Shown here: in pieces, positions 35,802-45,445 of the stretch
How the letters are laid out: every line of letters starts with the position of its first letter
How positions within the stretch are numbered: position 1 is the first letter of the stretch
Source of the DNA: Rossellomorea sp. BNER
Lineage (GTDB): Bacteria; Bacillota; Bacilli; Bacillales; Bacillaceae_B
Direction: 5' to 3'
Assembly: GCA_024213275.1 (NCBI GenBank)
Contig: JANAVG010000012.1
Location: 62,001 to 126,000, forward strand
DNA: 64,000 nucleotides
The notes under the pieces: generated by a model
What the model was told of the DNA's origin: nothing
The model's database searches: none
What the model saw: only the letters and a program-made list of their open reading frames with translations
Position numbers and translations under genes: made by a program

Positions 35802-37564
35802 CATGAATTCCCCCCTTTATTCTTTGTATAGTCACGTTCACGTGGTTTGATTAAAGAAATATCAACGTCTTCGTAATGGAACTCAGGTGAATTCGCTTCA
35901 GCATTGAATTTCGCCATTGTTGTTTTCAAGAATTCTTCGTCATTACGTTTCGGAAAGTCCGGCTTGTAGTGGGCTCCACGACTTTCGTTACGATTTAACG
36001 CACCGATTGTAATTACACGTGCTAACTGAAGCATATTCTGTAATTGACGAGTAAACATTGCTCCTTGATTACTCCACTTCTGCGTATCATTCATATTAAT
36101 GTTCTGATAGCGCTCCATTAGTTCAACAATTTTCTCATCTGTTTGTTTCAATTTATCATTGTAGCGAACAACCGTAACATTATCCGTCATCCATTCGCCC
36201 AATTCTTTATGAATAACATATGCATTCTCTGTTCCATTCATTGAAAGAATGCTATTCCATTTTTCTTCTTCTTGTTTGACATAGCGTTCGAAAACCGTCG
36301 ATGAAATATCTTCAACACTTTTCTCTAGACCTTTAATATATTTCACTGCATTTGGACCCGCAACCATTCCGCCATAAATAGCAGAAAGAAGTGAGTTTGC
36401 TCCTAAACGGTTTGCTCCATGCTGTGAATAATCACACTCACCAGCGGCGAATAACCCTGGAATATTGGTCATTTGATCATAATCAACCCATAGTCCACCC
36501 ATTGAATAGTGAACAGCCGGGAAAATTTTCATTGGAACTTTACGTGGGTCATCACCCATAAATTTCTCATAGATTTCAATGATTCCACCTAATTTAATAT
36601 CCAACTCTTTTGAATCCTTGTGTGAAAGATCTAGATATACCATGTTTTCACCGTTTATACCGAGCTTTTGATTCACACAAACATCAAAGATTTCACGAGT
36701 AGCAATATCACGAGGTACCAAGTTACCATAAGCTGGATATTTCTCCTCAAGGAAATACCATGGCTTACCGTCTTTATAGGTCCATACTCGTCCACCTTCT
36801 CCACGTGCAGATTCACTCATTAGACGTAATTTATCGTCACCAGGAATCGCTGTTGGATGAATTTGAATGAATTCTCCGTTTGCATAATATGCTCCTTGCT
36901 GATAAACAATGGAAGCAGCCGATCCTGTATTAATAACTGAGTTCGTAGACTTACCAAAAATAATTCCCGGACCACCCGTAGCCATAATAACAGCGTCTGC
37001 TGCGAATGATTGGATCTCCATAGTTTTTAAGTTTTGAGCAACAATTCCTCTTGCAACACCTTCATCATCAATCACTACTCCGAGGAATTCCCAGCCTTCA
37101 TACTTATTTACAAGGCCTGCTACCTCATGACGGCGAACTTGCTCATCGAGAGCATACAATAATTGCTGACCAGTCGTTGCCCCAGCAAATGCTGTACGGT
37201 GATGCTGTGTTCCACCGAAACGACGGAAATCTAAAAGACCTTCAGGTGTACGGTTAAACATAACTCCCATTCGGTCTAGTAAATGGATAATGCCAGGTGC
37301 TGCTTTGGTCATTGCTTCTACAGGAGGTTGATTGGCTAAAAAGTCCCCGCCATAGATAGTATCATCAAAATGCACCCAAGGTGAGTCGCCTTCCCCTTTT
37401 GTATTAACTGCCCCGTTAATACCACCTTGAGCACAAACAGAGTGGGAACGCTTTACCGGTACTAGAGAGAATAAATCTACCTGCGATCCTGTTTCTGCTG
37501 CTTTAATTGTGGCCATCAAGCCGGCTAATCCCCCGCCGACAATGATGATTTTGCCCTTACTCAT
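35801..37564 (-). CDS. sdhA: Succinate dehydrogenase flavoprotein subunit
   Basis: Oxidises succinate to fumarate at a covalently bound FAD. 587 aa. The N-terminal dinucleotide fold is IIVGGGLAGLMATIKAAE, the FAD-linking His is in HSVCAQGGINGAVNTKGEGDS, and active-site segments FIQIHPTAIPG and SESARGEGGRVW follow. The length is that of the menaquinone-linked Bacillus enzyme. Preceded by AAAGGAGTGAG; middle gene of sdhCAB. Confidence 0.97.
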   Translation of the reverse strand: MSKGKIIIVGGGLAGLMATIKAAETGSQVDLFSLVPVKRSHSVCAQGGINGAVNTKGEGDSPWVHFDDTIYGGDFLANQPPVEAMTKAAPGIIHLLDRMGVMFNRTPEGLLDFRRFGGTQHHRTAFAGATTGQQLLYALDEQVRRHEVAGLVNKYEGWEFLGVVIDDEGVARGIVAQNLKTMEIQSFAADAVIMATGGPGIIFGKSTNSVINTGSAASIVYQQGAYYANGEFIQIHPTAIPGDDKLRLMSESARGEGGRVWTYKDGKPWYFLEEKYPAYGNLVPRDIATREIFDVCVNQKLGINGENMVYLDLSHKDSKELDIKLGGIIEIYEKFMGDDPRKVPMKIFPAVHYSMGGLWVDYDQMTNIPGLFAAGECDYSQHGANRLGANSLLSAIYGGMVAGPNAVKYIKGLEKSVEDISSTVFERYVKQEEEKWNSILSMNGTENAYVIHKELGEWMTDNVTVVRYNDKLKQTDEKIVELMERYQNINMNDTQKWSNQGAMFTRQLQNMLQLARVITIGALNRNESRGAHYKPDFPKRNDEEFLKTTMAKFNAEANSPEFHYEDVDISLIKPRERDYTKNKGGNS

Positions 37565-37633
37565 CGTGACTCACTCCTTTTCTTACCAAAGTACCTAAAA
37601 ATATCTAATAAGATATAATAACGATTTAACCTC

Positions 37634-38242
37634 TTAAACGAACGCAAAAATGGCACGAAGGCCAACAATTGATAGTGCAACAAAAATTCCTAAAGTGACA
37701 TAAGTAGCAATAACCTGCGAACGTGGAGAAACAGTGAATCCCCAGCTAACTAGGAATGACCATAATCCGTTGGCAAAGTGGAAGATAGTTGAAATTACCC
37801 CAACAATGTAAAAGCCAAGCATTAATGGATTCGATAAAATATTCTCCATCATCTGATAATTGACTTCAGCACCAAATGCTGCAGCTACTCTTGTTTCCCA
37901 CACATGCCAAGTGATAAAGATCAATGTGATTACACCTGAAATACGTTGCAGCAAGAACATCCAATTACGGAAGTAACCAAACTTAGATGCGTTGTTCTTA
38001 GCAGTAAAAGCTATGTAAAGCCCATAAAGTGCATGGAACAACAATGGTAGAAAGATTACAAACGTTTCTAAAACGATCCTAAAAGGTAAACTTTCCATAA
38101 AATGAGCGGCATTATTAAATGCCTCTGCCCCGCGTGTTGCAAAATGGTTCACGACTAAGTGTTGGATTAAAAAGATTCCGACTGGAATAACACCTAGCAA
38201 TGAATGAAGCCTGCGATAATTAAATTCACGATTTCCAGCCAT
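37634..38242 (-). CDS. sdhC: Succinate dehydrogenase cytochrome b558 subunit
   Basis: Membrane anchor of complex II; carries two hemes and reduces menaquinone. 202 aa with five membrane helices. Candidate heme ligands are the histidines in FLIQHLVVNHF, LLFHALYGLY, FITWHVWE and ISTIFHFANGLW. First gene of sdhCAB with a ribosome site AAGGGGGGT. Promoter at 38353-38381. Confidence 0.96.
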   Translation of the reverse strand: MAGNREFNYRRLHSLLGVIPVGIFLIQHLVVNHFATRGAEAFNNAAHFMESLPFRIVLETFVIFLPLLFHALYGLYIAFTAKNNASKFGYFRNWMFLLQRISGVITLIFITWHVWETRVAAAFGAEVNYQMMENILSNPLMLGFYIVGVISTIFHFANGLWSFLVSWGFTVSPRSQVIATYVTLGIFVALSIVGLRAIFAFV

Positions 38243-38352
38243 GATATACCCCCCTTAATGATGAAAACTATAAGGTCTTCTAATTGAATATGTAACGATT
38301 ACATTAGCTAACCTTTGCAATTTTCATATTGTAACAATTATATGACATGTTC

Positions 38353-38381
38353 ATTTTACTCCCAAGTAGTTGAAGCGTCAA
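38353..38381 (-). promoter_or_regulatory. Sigma-A promoter of sdhCAB
   Basis: Minus strand TTGACG (complement of 38376-38381), exactly 17 nt, TAAAAT (38353-38358). Leaves a leader of about 105 nt before sdhC. The rest of the 38243-38597 intergenic region carries no other feature I recognise. Confidence 0.75.
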
Positions 38382-38597
38382 GAAAACGTATTCACTAAAA
38401 TTGACATATTGAAAAACTATTTTTAATTTATTTACTAGTATATTTACTGACTGAATACAGCTATTATGGTATCCTCCATTCATGTCTATATTATTAAAAT
38501 TATATCACCAAAATATGCCATAAAAACTTCGGTCAATTGACAGTTAATTTTTAGTGATAAGACGTATATAATAGTGTAATAGAAAGAAGGGATTAAA

Positions 38598-39044
38598 TTG
38601 GAAATACAGAACGAAAAAACCGAACAAGAAAAACAGACCGTTCCGGTTTTCGCCTACGAGCTCATACGAGACATTTTCATGCCTGAAGTGCTAGGGAAGC
38701 ACACCCCTGATGTTCTTTATTGGGGAGGCAAAACAATTGCTAGAAAATTTCCCCTTATGTCACAGGAAGAGATCATTTCCTTTTTTCATGAAGCAGCCTG
38801 GGGAGATTTGTCACTAATTGAACAAAAAAGAAATGAAGCGACTTTCGAACTCTCTGGAGAGCTTGTCTCCCGTAGACTTGAAATGAAATCAGATATTAGC
38901 TTCAAGCTCGAAGCGGGCTTCTTAGCGGAACAATTACAAAATCAAAAAAAAGTATTAGCGGAAGCCACGGATGAATTACATAAGCGCAACAAAACTATTA
39001 AAATACTAGTTCGTTGGGATCAAAAAGAGTCCATTATAGATTAG
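38598..39044 (+). CDS. yslB: YslB, DUF2507 family protein
   Basis: 148 aa, TTG start at 38598 after GAAGGGA. Divergent from sdhC and convergent with lysC, as in B. subtilis. Conserved DUF2507 stretch VFAYELIRDIFMPEVLGKHTPDVLYWGGKTIARKF. This fold is related to the V4R/heme-NO-binding-associated type by family descriptions; the function is unknown. It shares a bidirectional terminator with lysC. Confidence 0.88.
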   Translation: MEIQNEKTEQEKQTVPVFAYELIRDIFMPEVLGKHTPDVLYWGGKTIARKFPLMSQEEIISFFHEAAWGDLSLIEQKRNEATFELSGELVSRRLEMKSDISFKLEAGFLAEQLQNQKKVLAEATDELHKRNKTIKILVRWDQKESIID

Positions 39045-39055
39045 ACTATAGGAAC

Positions 39056-39092
39056 GGGGATAGATCCAACACGTAACATTGGATCTATCCCC
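39056..39092. terminator. Bidirectional terminator yslB / lysC
   Basis: Perfect 13-bp stem GGGGATAGATCCA / TGGATCTATCCCC between the converging stops, with T on the plus side. Confidence 0.88.
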
Positions 39093-39098
39093 TTTTGA

Positions 39099-40343
39099 CT
39101 ATTTAATATAAATTCCCTCTAGTTCTGCAATTTGATCTAATTGAAAAGTTTCATGTAACACTTGAGCAGCATTTAGCATTTTATCTTCATCAATCACCAC
39201 TGAAACTTTGATTTCCGAAGTACTCACCATTTTTATAATGATGTCATTACTAGCTAATACATCAAACATTTGAGCGGCTACCCCAGGGTTAGAGATCATT
39301 CCTGATCCTACTATAGACACCTTAGCAAGACGACTTTCATGTTCTATATGGGTGAACCCTAATTCTTCCCTGTACTTTTCTAACACTCCTAAAGCATCCT
39401 GTAAATCATGATGTTTAATAGAAAATGATAAATTCGTATGGTTTGCTTCTGTTTGACTTTGTATAATGATATCAACATTTATATGATGTCGTGCAAGTTT
39501 CGAAAAGATAGAAGACATGCTTGTCATTGGATTTTGAATTCCAAACACCGTCATTCGTGTAATTTCATCTTCAAAAGCTACACCTCTAACAATTAGACCT
39601 TGTTCCATTGTAATTTCCTCCTCAATAATCGTTCCTTTATCCTTTTGCAAACTAGAACGAACCTCTAATGGGATATGATAGTTTTTAGCAAATTCTACTG
39701 CTCTTGGATGCAATACTCCTGCACCTAAATTTGCAAGCTCAAGCATTTCATCGTAGGATACAGACCCTAATTTTCTTGCATTTTTAACGAAACGAGGATC
39801 AGAAGTATAAACTCCATCTACATCCGTATATATATCACAACGATCTGCACCAAGGGCTGCTGCCAAAGCAACAGCCGTTGTGTCAGAACCGCCGCGACCT
39901 AATGTTGTAACCTCTCTGTTTTCTGTAATCCCTTGAAATCCTGCAACCACGACAATGCGATGGTTATGTAAATCATTTTTAATTTTCACCGGGTCGATAT
40001 GCACAATTCTAGCATTTCCGTGATGGGGTTCTGTTTGAATTCCAGCCTGCCCACCTGTATAAGAAATAGCTTCATAACCTTTTTCAATTAAAGCCATCGT
40101 TAATAGGGAAATCGTCACCTGTTCTCCAGTTGTTAGCAACATATCCATTTCTCTTTTCGCTGGATTCGCTGTGATTTCTTTTGCAAGATTGACTAATGTA
40201 TCCGTTGTTTTCCCCATGGCTGAAACGACAACTACGACATGATTTCCTTTTTCTTTCTCTTCAACTACACGATTCGCAACATTTAGAATTCTCTCAACAG
40301 ATCCAACCGAAGTTCCGCCAAACTTTTGTACAATAATCCCCAC
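39099..40343 (-). CDS. lysC: Aspartokinase (lysine-sensitive type, LysC)
   Basis: Phosphorylates aspartate, the first step to lysine, threonine, methionine and diaminopimelate. 414 aa, GTG start at 40343. Kinase motif VQKFGGTSVGSVERI, substrate loop TLGRGGSDTTAVALAAALGA, and two ACT domains from about residue 265 (MTSMSSIFSKLARHHINVD). An internal start for a separate beta subunit, known in B. subtilis LysC, is plausible near the ATG of TMEQGLIVRGVAF. Controlled by the lysine riboswitch upstream. Confidence 0.95.
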   Translation of the reverse strand: MGIIVQKFGGTSVGSVERILNVANRVVEEKEKGNHVVVVVSAMGKTTDTLVNLAKEITANPAKREMDMLLTTGEQVTISLLTMALIEKGYEAISYTGGQAGIQTEPHHGNARIVHIDPVKIKNDLHNHRIVVVAGFQGITENREVTTLGRGGSDTTAVALAAALGADRCDIYTDVDGVYTSDPRFVKNARKLGSVSYDEMLELANLGAGVLHPRAVEFAKNYHIPLEVRSSLQKDKGTIIEEEITMEQGLIVRGVAFEDEITRMTVFGIQNPMTSMSSIFSKLARHHINVDIIIQSQTEANHTNLSFSIKHHDLQDALGVLEKYREELGFTHIEHESRLAKVSIVGSGMISNPGVAAQMFDVLASNDIIIKMVSTSEIKVSVVIDEDKMLNAAQVLHETFQLDQIAELEGIYIK

Positions 40344-40398
40344 TGTTTCGCCCTCTTTTCTGCATAGTGTTGCTATTACTCACAATAAATAATAAAAA

Positions 40399-40427
40399 AA
40401 GCAATGAGAATTTCTATCTCATTGCTT
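40399..40427 (-). terminator. Terminator of the lysine riboswitch
   Basis: 10-bp stem AAGCAATGAG / CTCATTGCTT followed on the minus strand by a run of T, placed between the aptamer and the lysC start. Confidence 0.92.
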
Positions 40428-40459
40428 GTGACAAACGTATATATAAACATACGAAGGTT

Positions 40460-40672
40460 CACATTGTGAGATAGCTCTCCAAGATGAAAGAACATCATCT
40501 TGACAATTCTACACCTCTTAAAATGTAGAACCAGTAATAACAACTATGAGTTTGTTATTACTTCGGCGAACCTTCCCTTTCAAAGCCCTTCTTTAGAGCC
40601 CATACTCTTCAAAGCTTTTACTCTTGAAGTTCGCACCTCTATCACCACTTTGTAACTCTAAAGTGATAATTA
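40460..40672 (-). promoter_or_regulatory. Lysine riboswitch (L-box) of lysC
   Basis: The minus strand contains the canonical conserved blocks in order: GATAGAGGTGCGAAC, TTCAAGAGTA, GGGCTTTGAAAGGGAAGG, TCGCCGAAGT, and the closing GGAGAGCTATCTCAC that pairs with the 5' GTGATAG. These define the five-helix lysine aptamer. Binding of lysine favours the downstream terminator and shuts off aspartokinase synthesis. Confidence 0.97.
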
Positions 40673-40688
40673 TTATAAAATTTTGTTC

Positions 40689-40717
40689 ATTATAGCACAT
40701 AAAATTTAGGTTAACAA
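40689..40717 (-). promoter_or_regulatory. Sigma-A promoter of lysC
   Basis: Minus strand TTGTTA (complement of 40712-40717), 17 nt, consensus TATAAT (40689-40694), immediately before the aptamer and just after the uvrC stop. Confidence 0.8.
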
Positions 40718-40719
40718 CA

Positions 40720-42492
40720 TCATTTCTGCAAATGATCCCATAAAATTCCCGCTATCTTTTTAGGTAACCCCAGTTTGATGAGCTCTTCTAAACTAGATTC
40801 TTTCATCTTTTTAATTGAGCCAAAGTGCTTCAATAGCTGTTTCTTCCTTTTGGGTCCAATTCCTTCAATATCATCCAAAGTGGATTGGAAGGCACCTTTT
40901 CCTCGTAGCTGACGATGGAAAGTAATGGCGAACCGATGAACCTCATCCTGAATTCTTTGTAATAAATAAAATTCCTGACTTCTTCTCTCAAGAGGAACAA
41001 TTTCAAGGGGATTTCCATATAGAAGCTGTGAGGTTTGGTGTTTTTCATCCTTTGCTAGTCCTGCGAGAGGAATATCAAGGGATAACTCGTTTTCAAGTAC
41101 ATCCCGTGCTGATTCAATTTGCCCTTTCCCTCCATCAATGAGAATAAGGTCAGGAAGTGGAAGAGCGTCTTTTAACACTCTTGTATAACGTCGTCTGATA
41201 ACTTCCCTCATGGATTCATAGTCGTCAGGACCCTGAACCGTTTTAATTTTATATTTTCTATATTCTTTTTTAGCGGGTTTCCCGTCAATAAAGGCAATCA
41301 TAGCTGAAACTGGATTTGTTCCTTGAATATTTGAATTGTCAAAAGCCTCGATTCTAAGCGGCGGGTGAATCCCCATTGCTTCCCCTAAACGTTCAACAGC
41401 TTTAATTGTTCGATCTTCATCTTTTTCAATAAGAGAAAACTTTTCTTTTAATGCTATATCTGCGTTTTTTTCTGCCAATCGAACAAGATCTTTTTTTCGT
41501 CCTCTTTGTGGTTGGTATACTTTCGTTTGAAGGAGCTCGAAAACCAGTTCACTATTCACCTTTTCAGGTAAATAAATTTCCTTCGGCTTAAAGTGATTTG
41601 CCTTGGAATAAAACTGGCCTATAAACGTGAGAAATTCTTCTTCTGGCTGATCATAAATCGGAAACATAGAAACATCACGTTCTATTAGTTTTCCTTGACG
41701 CACAAAAAAAACTTGGACACACATCCAGCCCTTATCAAATGAGTAACCAAAAATATCCCGATCTGTGAAATCATTCATCGTCATTTTCTGCTTTTCCATC
41801 GTTGCTTCGATATGCTGAATTTGGTCACGCAGTTCTTTTGCTCTCTCAAACTCTAAACTTTCAGCTGCTTCCTTCATTTTATCTGTCAAATCTTTTTTTA
41901 TTTCCTTATAACCTCCATTAAGAAAACTGGCTATTTGATCGGTCATTTCTTTATACGTAACTTCTTTAACCTCTTTCACACACGGTGCAAGACACTGTCC
42001 CATATGATAGTATAGGCAGACACGATCTGGTAACGTTGAACATTTTCTTAATGGATAGAGACGATCCAGCAATTTCTTTGTCTCGTTTGCCGCTCCTACA
42101 TTTGGATATGGTCCAAAATATTTTCCTTTATCTTTTTTCACCTTTCTAGTTGTTATTAATCGCGGATGTCTTTCAGCTGTCAATTTAATAAACGGATATG
42201 TTTTATCGTCTTTCAACATGACATTATACTTTGGATCATGTTTTTTGATTAAGTTCATTTCAAGGATCAAAGCTTCTATATCTGACGAAGTGACAATATA
42301 TTCAAAGTCCTCGATTTCTCCGACAAGCCTTTGGGTCTTCCCATCATGAGATCCAGTGAAATAAGATCGCACACGATTTTTTAATACTTTCGCCTTCCCT
42401 ACATAAATAATCGTTCCTTGACGATCCTTCATTAAATAGCATCCTGGTTGATCAGGAAGGATTGCCAGCTTATGGGATATACTTTCATTCAC
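40720..42492 (-). CDS. uvrC: UvrABC system protein C
   Basis: Makes both incisions in nucleotide excision repair. 590 aa, GTG start at 42492 after GGGGGGTG. GIY-YIG nuclease domain (about 12-90: [29 protein letters not shown]), UVR motif for UvrB binding (about 205-235), UvrC RNase H-like nuclease domain (about 375-535, [28 protein letters not shown]) and a helix-hairpin-helix C-terminus ([20 protein letters not shown]). Confidence 0.97.
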   Translation of the reverse strand: MNESISHKLAILPDQPGCYLMKDRQGTIIYVGKAKVLKNRVRSYFTGSHDGKTQRLVGEIEDFEYIVTSSDIEALILEMNLIKKHDPKYNVMLKDDKTYPFIKLTAERHPRLITTRKVKKDKGKYFGPYPNVGAANETKKLLDRLYPLRKCSTLPDRVCLYYHMGQCLAPCVKEVKEVTYKEMTDQIASFLNGGYKEIKKDLTDKMKEAAESLEFERAKELRDQIQHIEATMEKQKMTMNDFTDRDIFGYSFDKGWMCVQVFFVRQGKLIERDVSMFPIYDQPEEEFLTFIGQFYSKANHFKPKEIYLPEKVNSELVFELLQTKVYQPQRGRKKDLVRLAEKNADIALKEKFSLIEKDEDRTIKAVERLGEAMGIHPPLRIEAFDNSNIQGTNPVSAMIAFIDGKPAKKEYRKYKIKTVQGPDDYESMREVIRRRYTRVLKDALPLPDLILIDGGKGQIESARDVLENELSLDIPLAGLAKDEKHQTSQLLYGNPLEIVPLERRSQEFYLLQRIQDEVHRFAITFHRQLRGKGAFQSTLDDIEGIGPKRKKQLLKHFGSIKKMKESSLEELIKLGLPKKIAGILWDHLQK

Positions 42493-42599
42493 GTTTATTC
42501 ACCCCCCACAATCAATAATTTAGTTTTTTCATTCAAGTAACGTTTATTTTGTTAAAACATAATAGGATATTTAGTTGGAAATTGCTTTGAATACTATTA

Positions 42600-42990
42600 T
42601 ACATTGAACTACCCTCACTTATCGACCCTACGGTACCCTCCCTTCCAATTATTCGTAGGGAGCTGGCCATACTGAACCATTTCTTTGACTAAATACCAAT
42701 AAGCATCTTTTTCTTTTTGTTTACCAAGAAAGAAGTTGAACACAAAACGTGAACAGCCAATTGTTTTATGAATGAGTTCCGTCTGTTTTTTAGTTGGATA
42801 GAGACGAAATTTATAGGCTTTGTTGACCAACATGATTTCTACCTCACTTCAAAGGAACGTTTGTTCTTATTATACCATAGTAAGGAAATTTTTGGTTAAT
42901 GCCAACCGACATTCGTCTCCTACTTACTCATTGGGCTACCTTCACATTCCTTGAAGTAGGAGTCCTCTGTCGGGAGATGATAAACACTCA
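42600..42990 (-). mobile_element. Internally deleted IS200/IS605-family element (TnpB remnant)
   Basis: A degraded insertion between uvrC and trxA. It holds the first part of a tnpB gene (42615-42833). On the minus strand downstream is GAGGGTAGTTCAATG (about 42603-42617), typical of IS605-group right ends. Upstream is a two-step hairpin made of CCGACA/TGTCGG (42906-42911, 42968-42973) enclosing CTCCTACTT/AAGTAGGAG (42917-42925, 42954-42962), as expected for a subterminal hairpin. Most of tnpB and any tnpA are absent. Exact tips cannot be set without a full relative. Confidence 0.8.
42615..42833 (-). pseudogene. Truncated TnpB (OrfB) N-terminal fragment
   Basis: 72 codons starting MLVNKAYKFRLYPTKKQTEL, then IHKTIGCSRFVFNFFLGKQ, the N-terminal helix-turn-helix segment of TnpB/IS605 OrfB. 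After NNWKG the frame runs into element-end sequence and stops, so the RuvC nuclease domain is gone. TnpB proteins are normally about 370-400 aa. It cannot be an active RNA-guided nuclease. Confidence 0.9.
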
Positions 42991-43044
42991 TAGTAGTAAG
43001 TTAAAAAAGCCCATTTTTGAAATCATTTAATCTTTCATAAAAAA

Positions 43045-43068
43045 AAACTGACCCAACTAGGTCAGTTT
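43045..43068 (-). terminator. trxA terminator
   Basis: 9-bp stem AAACTGACC / GGTCAGTTT and a run of T on the minus strand, 12 bp beyond the trxA stop. Confidence 0.85.
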
Positions 43069-43080
43069 CTTAAAGAAGTT

Positions 43081-43395
43081 TTATGCATGTTTTGTTAATA
43101 ACTCTGCTAAAGCTTCTTTTGGTTGGAAGCCAATTACTTTATCCACTACTTCTCCGTCTTTTAAAACGATAAGGGTTGGGATACTCATAACTCCGTATTT
43201 ACCAGCTGTTTCTTGATTTTCATCAACATCAACTTTAACAATTTTTACTTTATCGCCCATTTCAGAGTCTAATTCTTCAAGGACAGGTGCAATCATTTTA
43301 CATGGTCCACACCATGGTGCCCAGAAATCTGCAAGAACTAAACCTGAGCTAGTCTCGTTAGAAAAATTTTGATCAGTTGCATTTGTTATAGCCAT
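43081..43395 (-). CDS. trxA: Thioredoxin
   Basis: General protein disulfide reductase in the cytoplasm. 104 aa. The redox site is WCGPC in [22 protein letters not shown]; the cis-Pro lies in [11 protein letters not shown]. Monocistronic, between etfA and uvrC as in B. subtilis, with its own terminator. The ATG follows TTGGAGG. Confidence 0.97.
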   Translation of the reverse strand: MAITNATDQNFSNETSSGLVLADFWAPWCGPCKMIAPVLEELDSEMGDKVKIVKVDVDENQETAGKYGVMSIPTLIVLKDGEVVDKVIGFQPKEALAELLTKHA

Positions 43396-43530
43396 AAGAA
43401 ATTACCTCCAATATTTATTTATCTTCTTGATTATCGTCAGTATATCACCGAATATCTGTCGATGCGAATAATTTGCTCAATGCTAATTTACCCTCATCTC
43501 TTTTATCTATTCAAGGTATAAACACAAGAA

Positions 43531-43559
43531 AGGAGTTGCCCAATTTTGGGTCAACTCCT
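43531..43559 (-). terminator. Terminator of the fad-etf operon
   Basis: Stem AGGAGTTGCCCA / TGGGTCAACTCCT with a one-base bulge, then a T-containing tract on the minus strand. Lies 12 bp after the etfA stop. Confidence 0.82.
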
Positions 43560-43570
43560 CTAAGTTTTAC

Positions 43571-44551
43571 TTAAGAAGAAGTAACTTTTAGCTTTTTGAA
43601 TTCTTCTGTAAGCATTGGAACAACCTCGAATAAGTCACCAACAATTCCATAGTCAGCTACATTGAAAATATTAGCTTCTGGATCTTTATTGATTGCTACA
43701 ATTACTTTTGAATTGGACATTCCGGCTAAATGCTGAATAGCTCCAGAAATACCGCAAGCAATATAAAGATCAGGCGTTACCACTTTACCTGTTTGTCCTA
43801 TTTGCAGTGAATAGTCACAATAATCGGCATCACATGCTCCACGTGAAGCACCAACGGCACCACCTAAAACATCTGCCAGTTCTTGTAAAGGATTAAAACC
43901 CTCTGTACTTTTAACTCCGCGCCCTCCAGCGATAACAACTTTTGCTTCTGAAAGATCCACGCCTTCACTTGCTTTTCTTACTACTTCTTTAATAATAGTA
44001 CGTAAATCTTTAATGTCCACTGATAATGTAGATACGTCTCCGCTCTTTGATTCATCTTTATCCAAAGCAACAATATTATTTGGACGTATTGTTGCAAAGA
44101 TGACTCCATCAGTTACAATTTTCTTTTCAAATGCTTTACCTGAATAGATTGGACGAGTGAAAACAAGATTTCCACCAGCCTCTTCAATAGCTGTAGCGTC
44201 GGAGATTAATCCCGTGCTTAATTTACTTGCAATCCTTGGAGATAGATCTTTACCAAGTGCTGTATGACCAAAAATAATTCCTTCTGGATTCTCTTGATCA
44301 ACAATCGCCATAAAGGCTTGTGAAAAACCATCAGATGTATACTGTTCAAGTTTTTCATCTTCCACAACGACTACTCGGTCAGCACCATATCGAATAAGTT
44401 CTTCTCCTAAAGCGCTTACAGTTTTCCCTATTAAAACACCTACTACTTCTCCGCCCTCGGCAATTGTTTTTCCAGCGGCTACTGCTTCAAAAGATACATT
44501 ACGTAAAGAACCATCACGTACTTCTCCAAGTACTAACACTTTTCTGCTCAT
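43571..44551 (-). CDS. etfA: Electron transfer flavoprotein alpha subunit
   Basis: Accepts electrons from acyl-CoA dehydrogenases via FAD. 326 aa. C-terminal FAD-binding domain with VVIAGGRGVKSTEGF, GAVGASRGACDADYC and YIACGISGAIQHLAGM, the alpha-subunit signature. Follows etfB by 51 bp; last gene of the operon. Confidence 0.96.
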   Translation of the reverse strand: MSRKVLVLGEVRDGSLRNVSFEAVAAGKTIAEGGEVVGVLIGKTVSALGEELIRYGADRVVVVEDEKLEQYTSDGFSQAFMAIVDQENPEGIIFGHTALGKDLSPRIASKLSTGLISDATAIEEAGGNLVFTRPIYSGKAFEKKIVTDGVIFATIRPNNIVALDKDESKSGDVSTLSVDIKDLRTIIKEVVRKASEGVDLSEAKVVIAGGRGVKSTEGFNPLQELADVLGGAVGASRGACDADYCDYSLQIGQTGKVVTPDLYIACGISGAIQHLAGMSNSKVIVAINKDPEANIFNVADYGIVGDLFEVVPMLTEEFKKLKVTSS

Positions 44552-44602
44552 GTTTGATTACCCCCTGAATGATTTTTGTGTTTTCCGATCAAAAGCTAAA
44601 GA

Positions 44603-45376
44603 TTAAACAACTTTTGCTTCTGTATGGAGAAGTTTCACAAGTTCTTTTACTTGATCGTCTAATTCTCCTTCTAACACTTTTCCAGCTTCTTTTTTCGGTG
44701 GCAAGAAAATCTCAATTGTCTTTGTTTTTGCTTCCACATCATCTTCATCTAAGTCGATATCATCGATTTCAATTTCATCTAATGGTTTTTTCTTCGCTTT
44801 CATAATCCCTGGTAGCGAAGGGTAGCGAGGCTCATTTAACCCTTGCTGCGCAGTTACAAGAAGCGGTAAAGTTGTTTCAATTACTTCAGAATCTCCTTCA
44901 ACATCACGGACAACCGTTACTTTATCACCATCAATATCGAGTTTTGTAATAGTAGTGATATAAGGAATATCCAATTGCTCAGCAACCCTTGGACCAACTT
45001 GACCAGATCCTCCATCAATGGCTACATTCCCTGCTAGGATTAAATCTACTTCTTTATCTTTTAAATACTCAGCAAGAATTTTCGCTGTTGTAAATTGATC
45101 GCCGTTTTCTACATCATCTTCAGTGTTTATTAATACTGCTTTATCAGCTCCCATAGCGAGCGCTGTCCGTAATTGTTTTTCACTTTCATCATTTCCGATA
45201 GTTATAACCGTTACTTCTCCACCATGTGCATCGCGTGCTTGGATCGCTTCTTCAATTGCATACTCATCGTATGGATTGATGATGAATTCCGCTCCATCCT
45301 CACTGATTTGTCCGCCGGAAATGGAGATTCTTTCTTCTGTGTCGAAAGTTCTTTTCATAAGTACATAGATGTTCAT
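44603..45376 (-). CDS. etfB: Electron transfer flavoprotein beta subunit
   Basis: Partner of EtfA. 257 aa from the ATG at 45376, behind GGAGGG; the frame open to 45391 overlaps that site. It starts MNIYVLMKRTFDTEERI. The beta-subunit signature is the segment AEQLDIPYITTITKLDI...VTAQQGLNEPRYPSLPGIMKAKKKP. Downstream of fadB and upstream of etfA. Confidence 0.96.
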   Translation of the reverse strand: MNIYVLMKRTFDTEERISISGGQISEDGAEFIINPYDEYAIEEAIQARDAHGGEVTVITIGNDESEKQLRTALAMGADKAVLINTEDDVENGDQFTTAKILAEYLKDKEVDLILAGNVAIDGGSGQVGPRVAEQLDIPYITTITKLDIDGDKVTVVRDVEGDSEVIETTLPLLVTAQQGLNEPRYPSLPGIMKAKKKPLDEIEIDDIDLDEDDVEAKTKTIEIFLPPKKEAGKVLEGELDDQVKELVKLLHTEAKVV

Positions 45377-45445
45377 TCTATTCCCTCCCAAAAGTTAAAA
45401 CTTTCACTTGTTTATAAATATTGAAAAAATTCTTCTCAAAAAAAT

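Noticed and set aside
38524-38580. yslB promoter built on TTGACA and TATAAT
   Set aside because: The two hexamers are about 24 nt apart, too far for a standard sigma-A promoter; no better pair was found.
40830-41048. Second minus-strand frame inside uvrC
   Set aside because: Shadow frame within a conserved uvrC coding region; no start signal.
42615-42833. Active RNA-guided TnpB nuclease
   Set aside because: Only the N-terminal segment remains; the RuvC catalytic domain is deleted.
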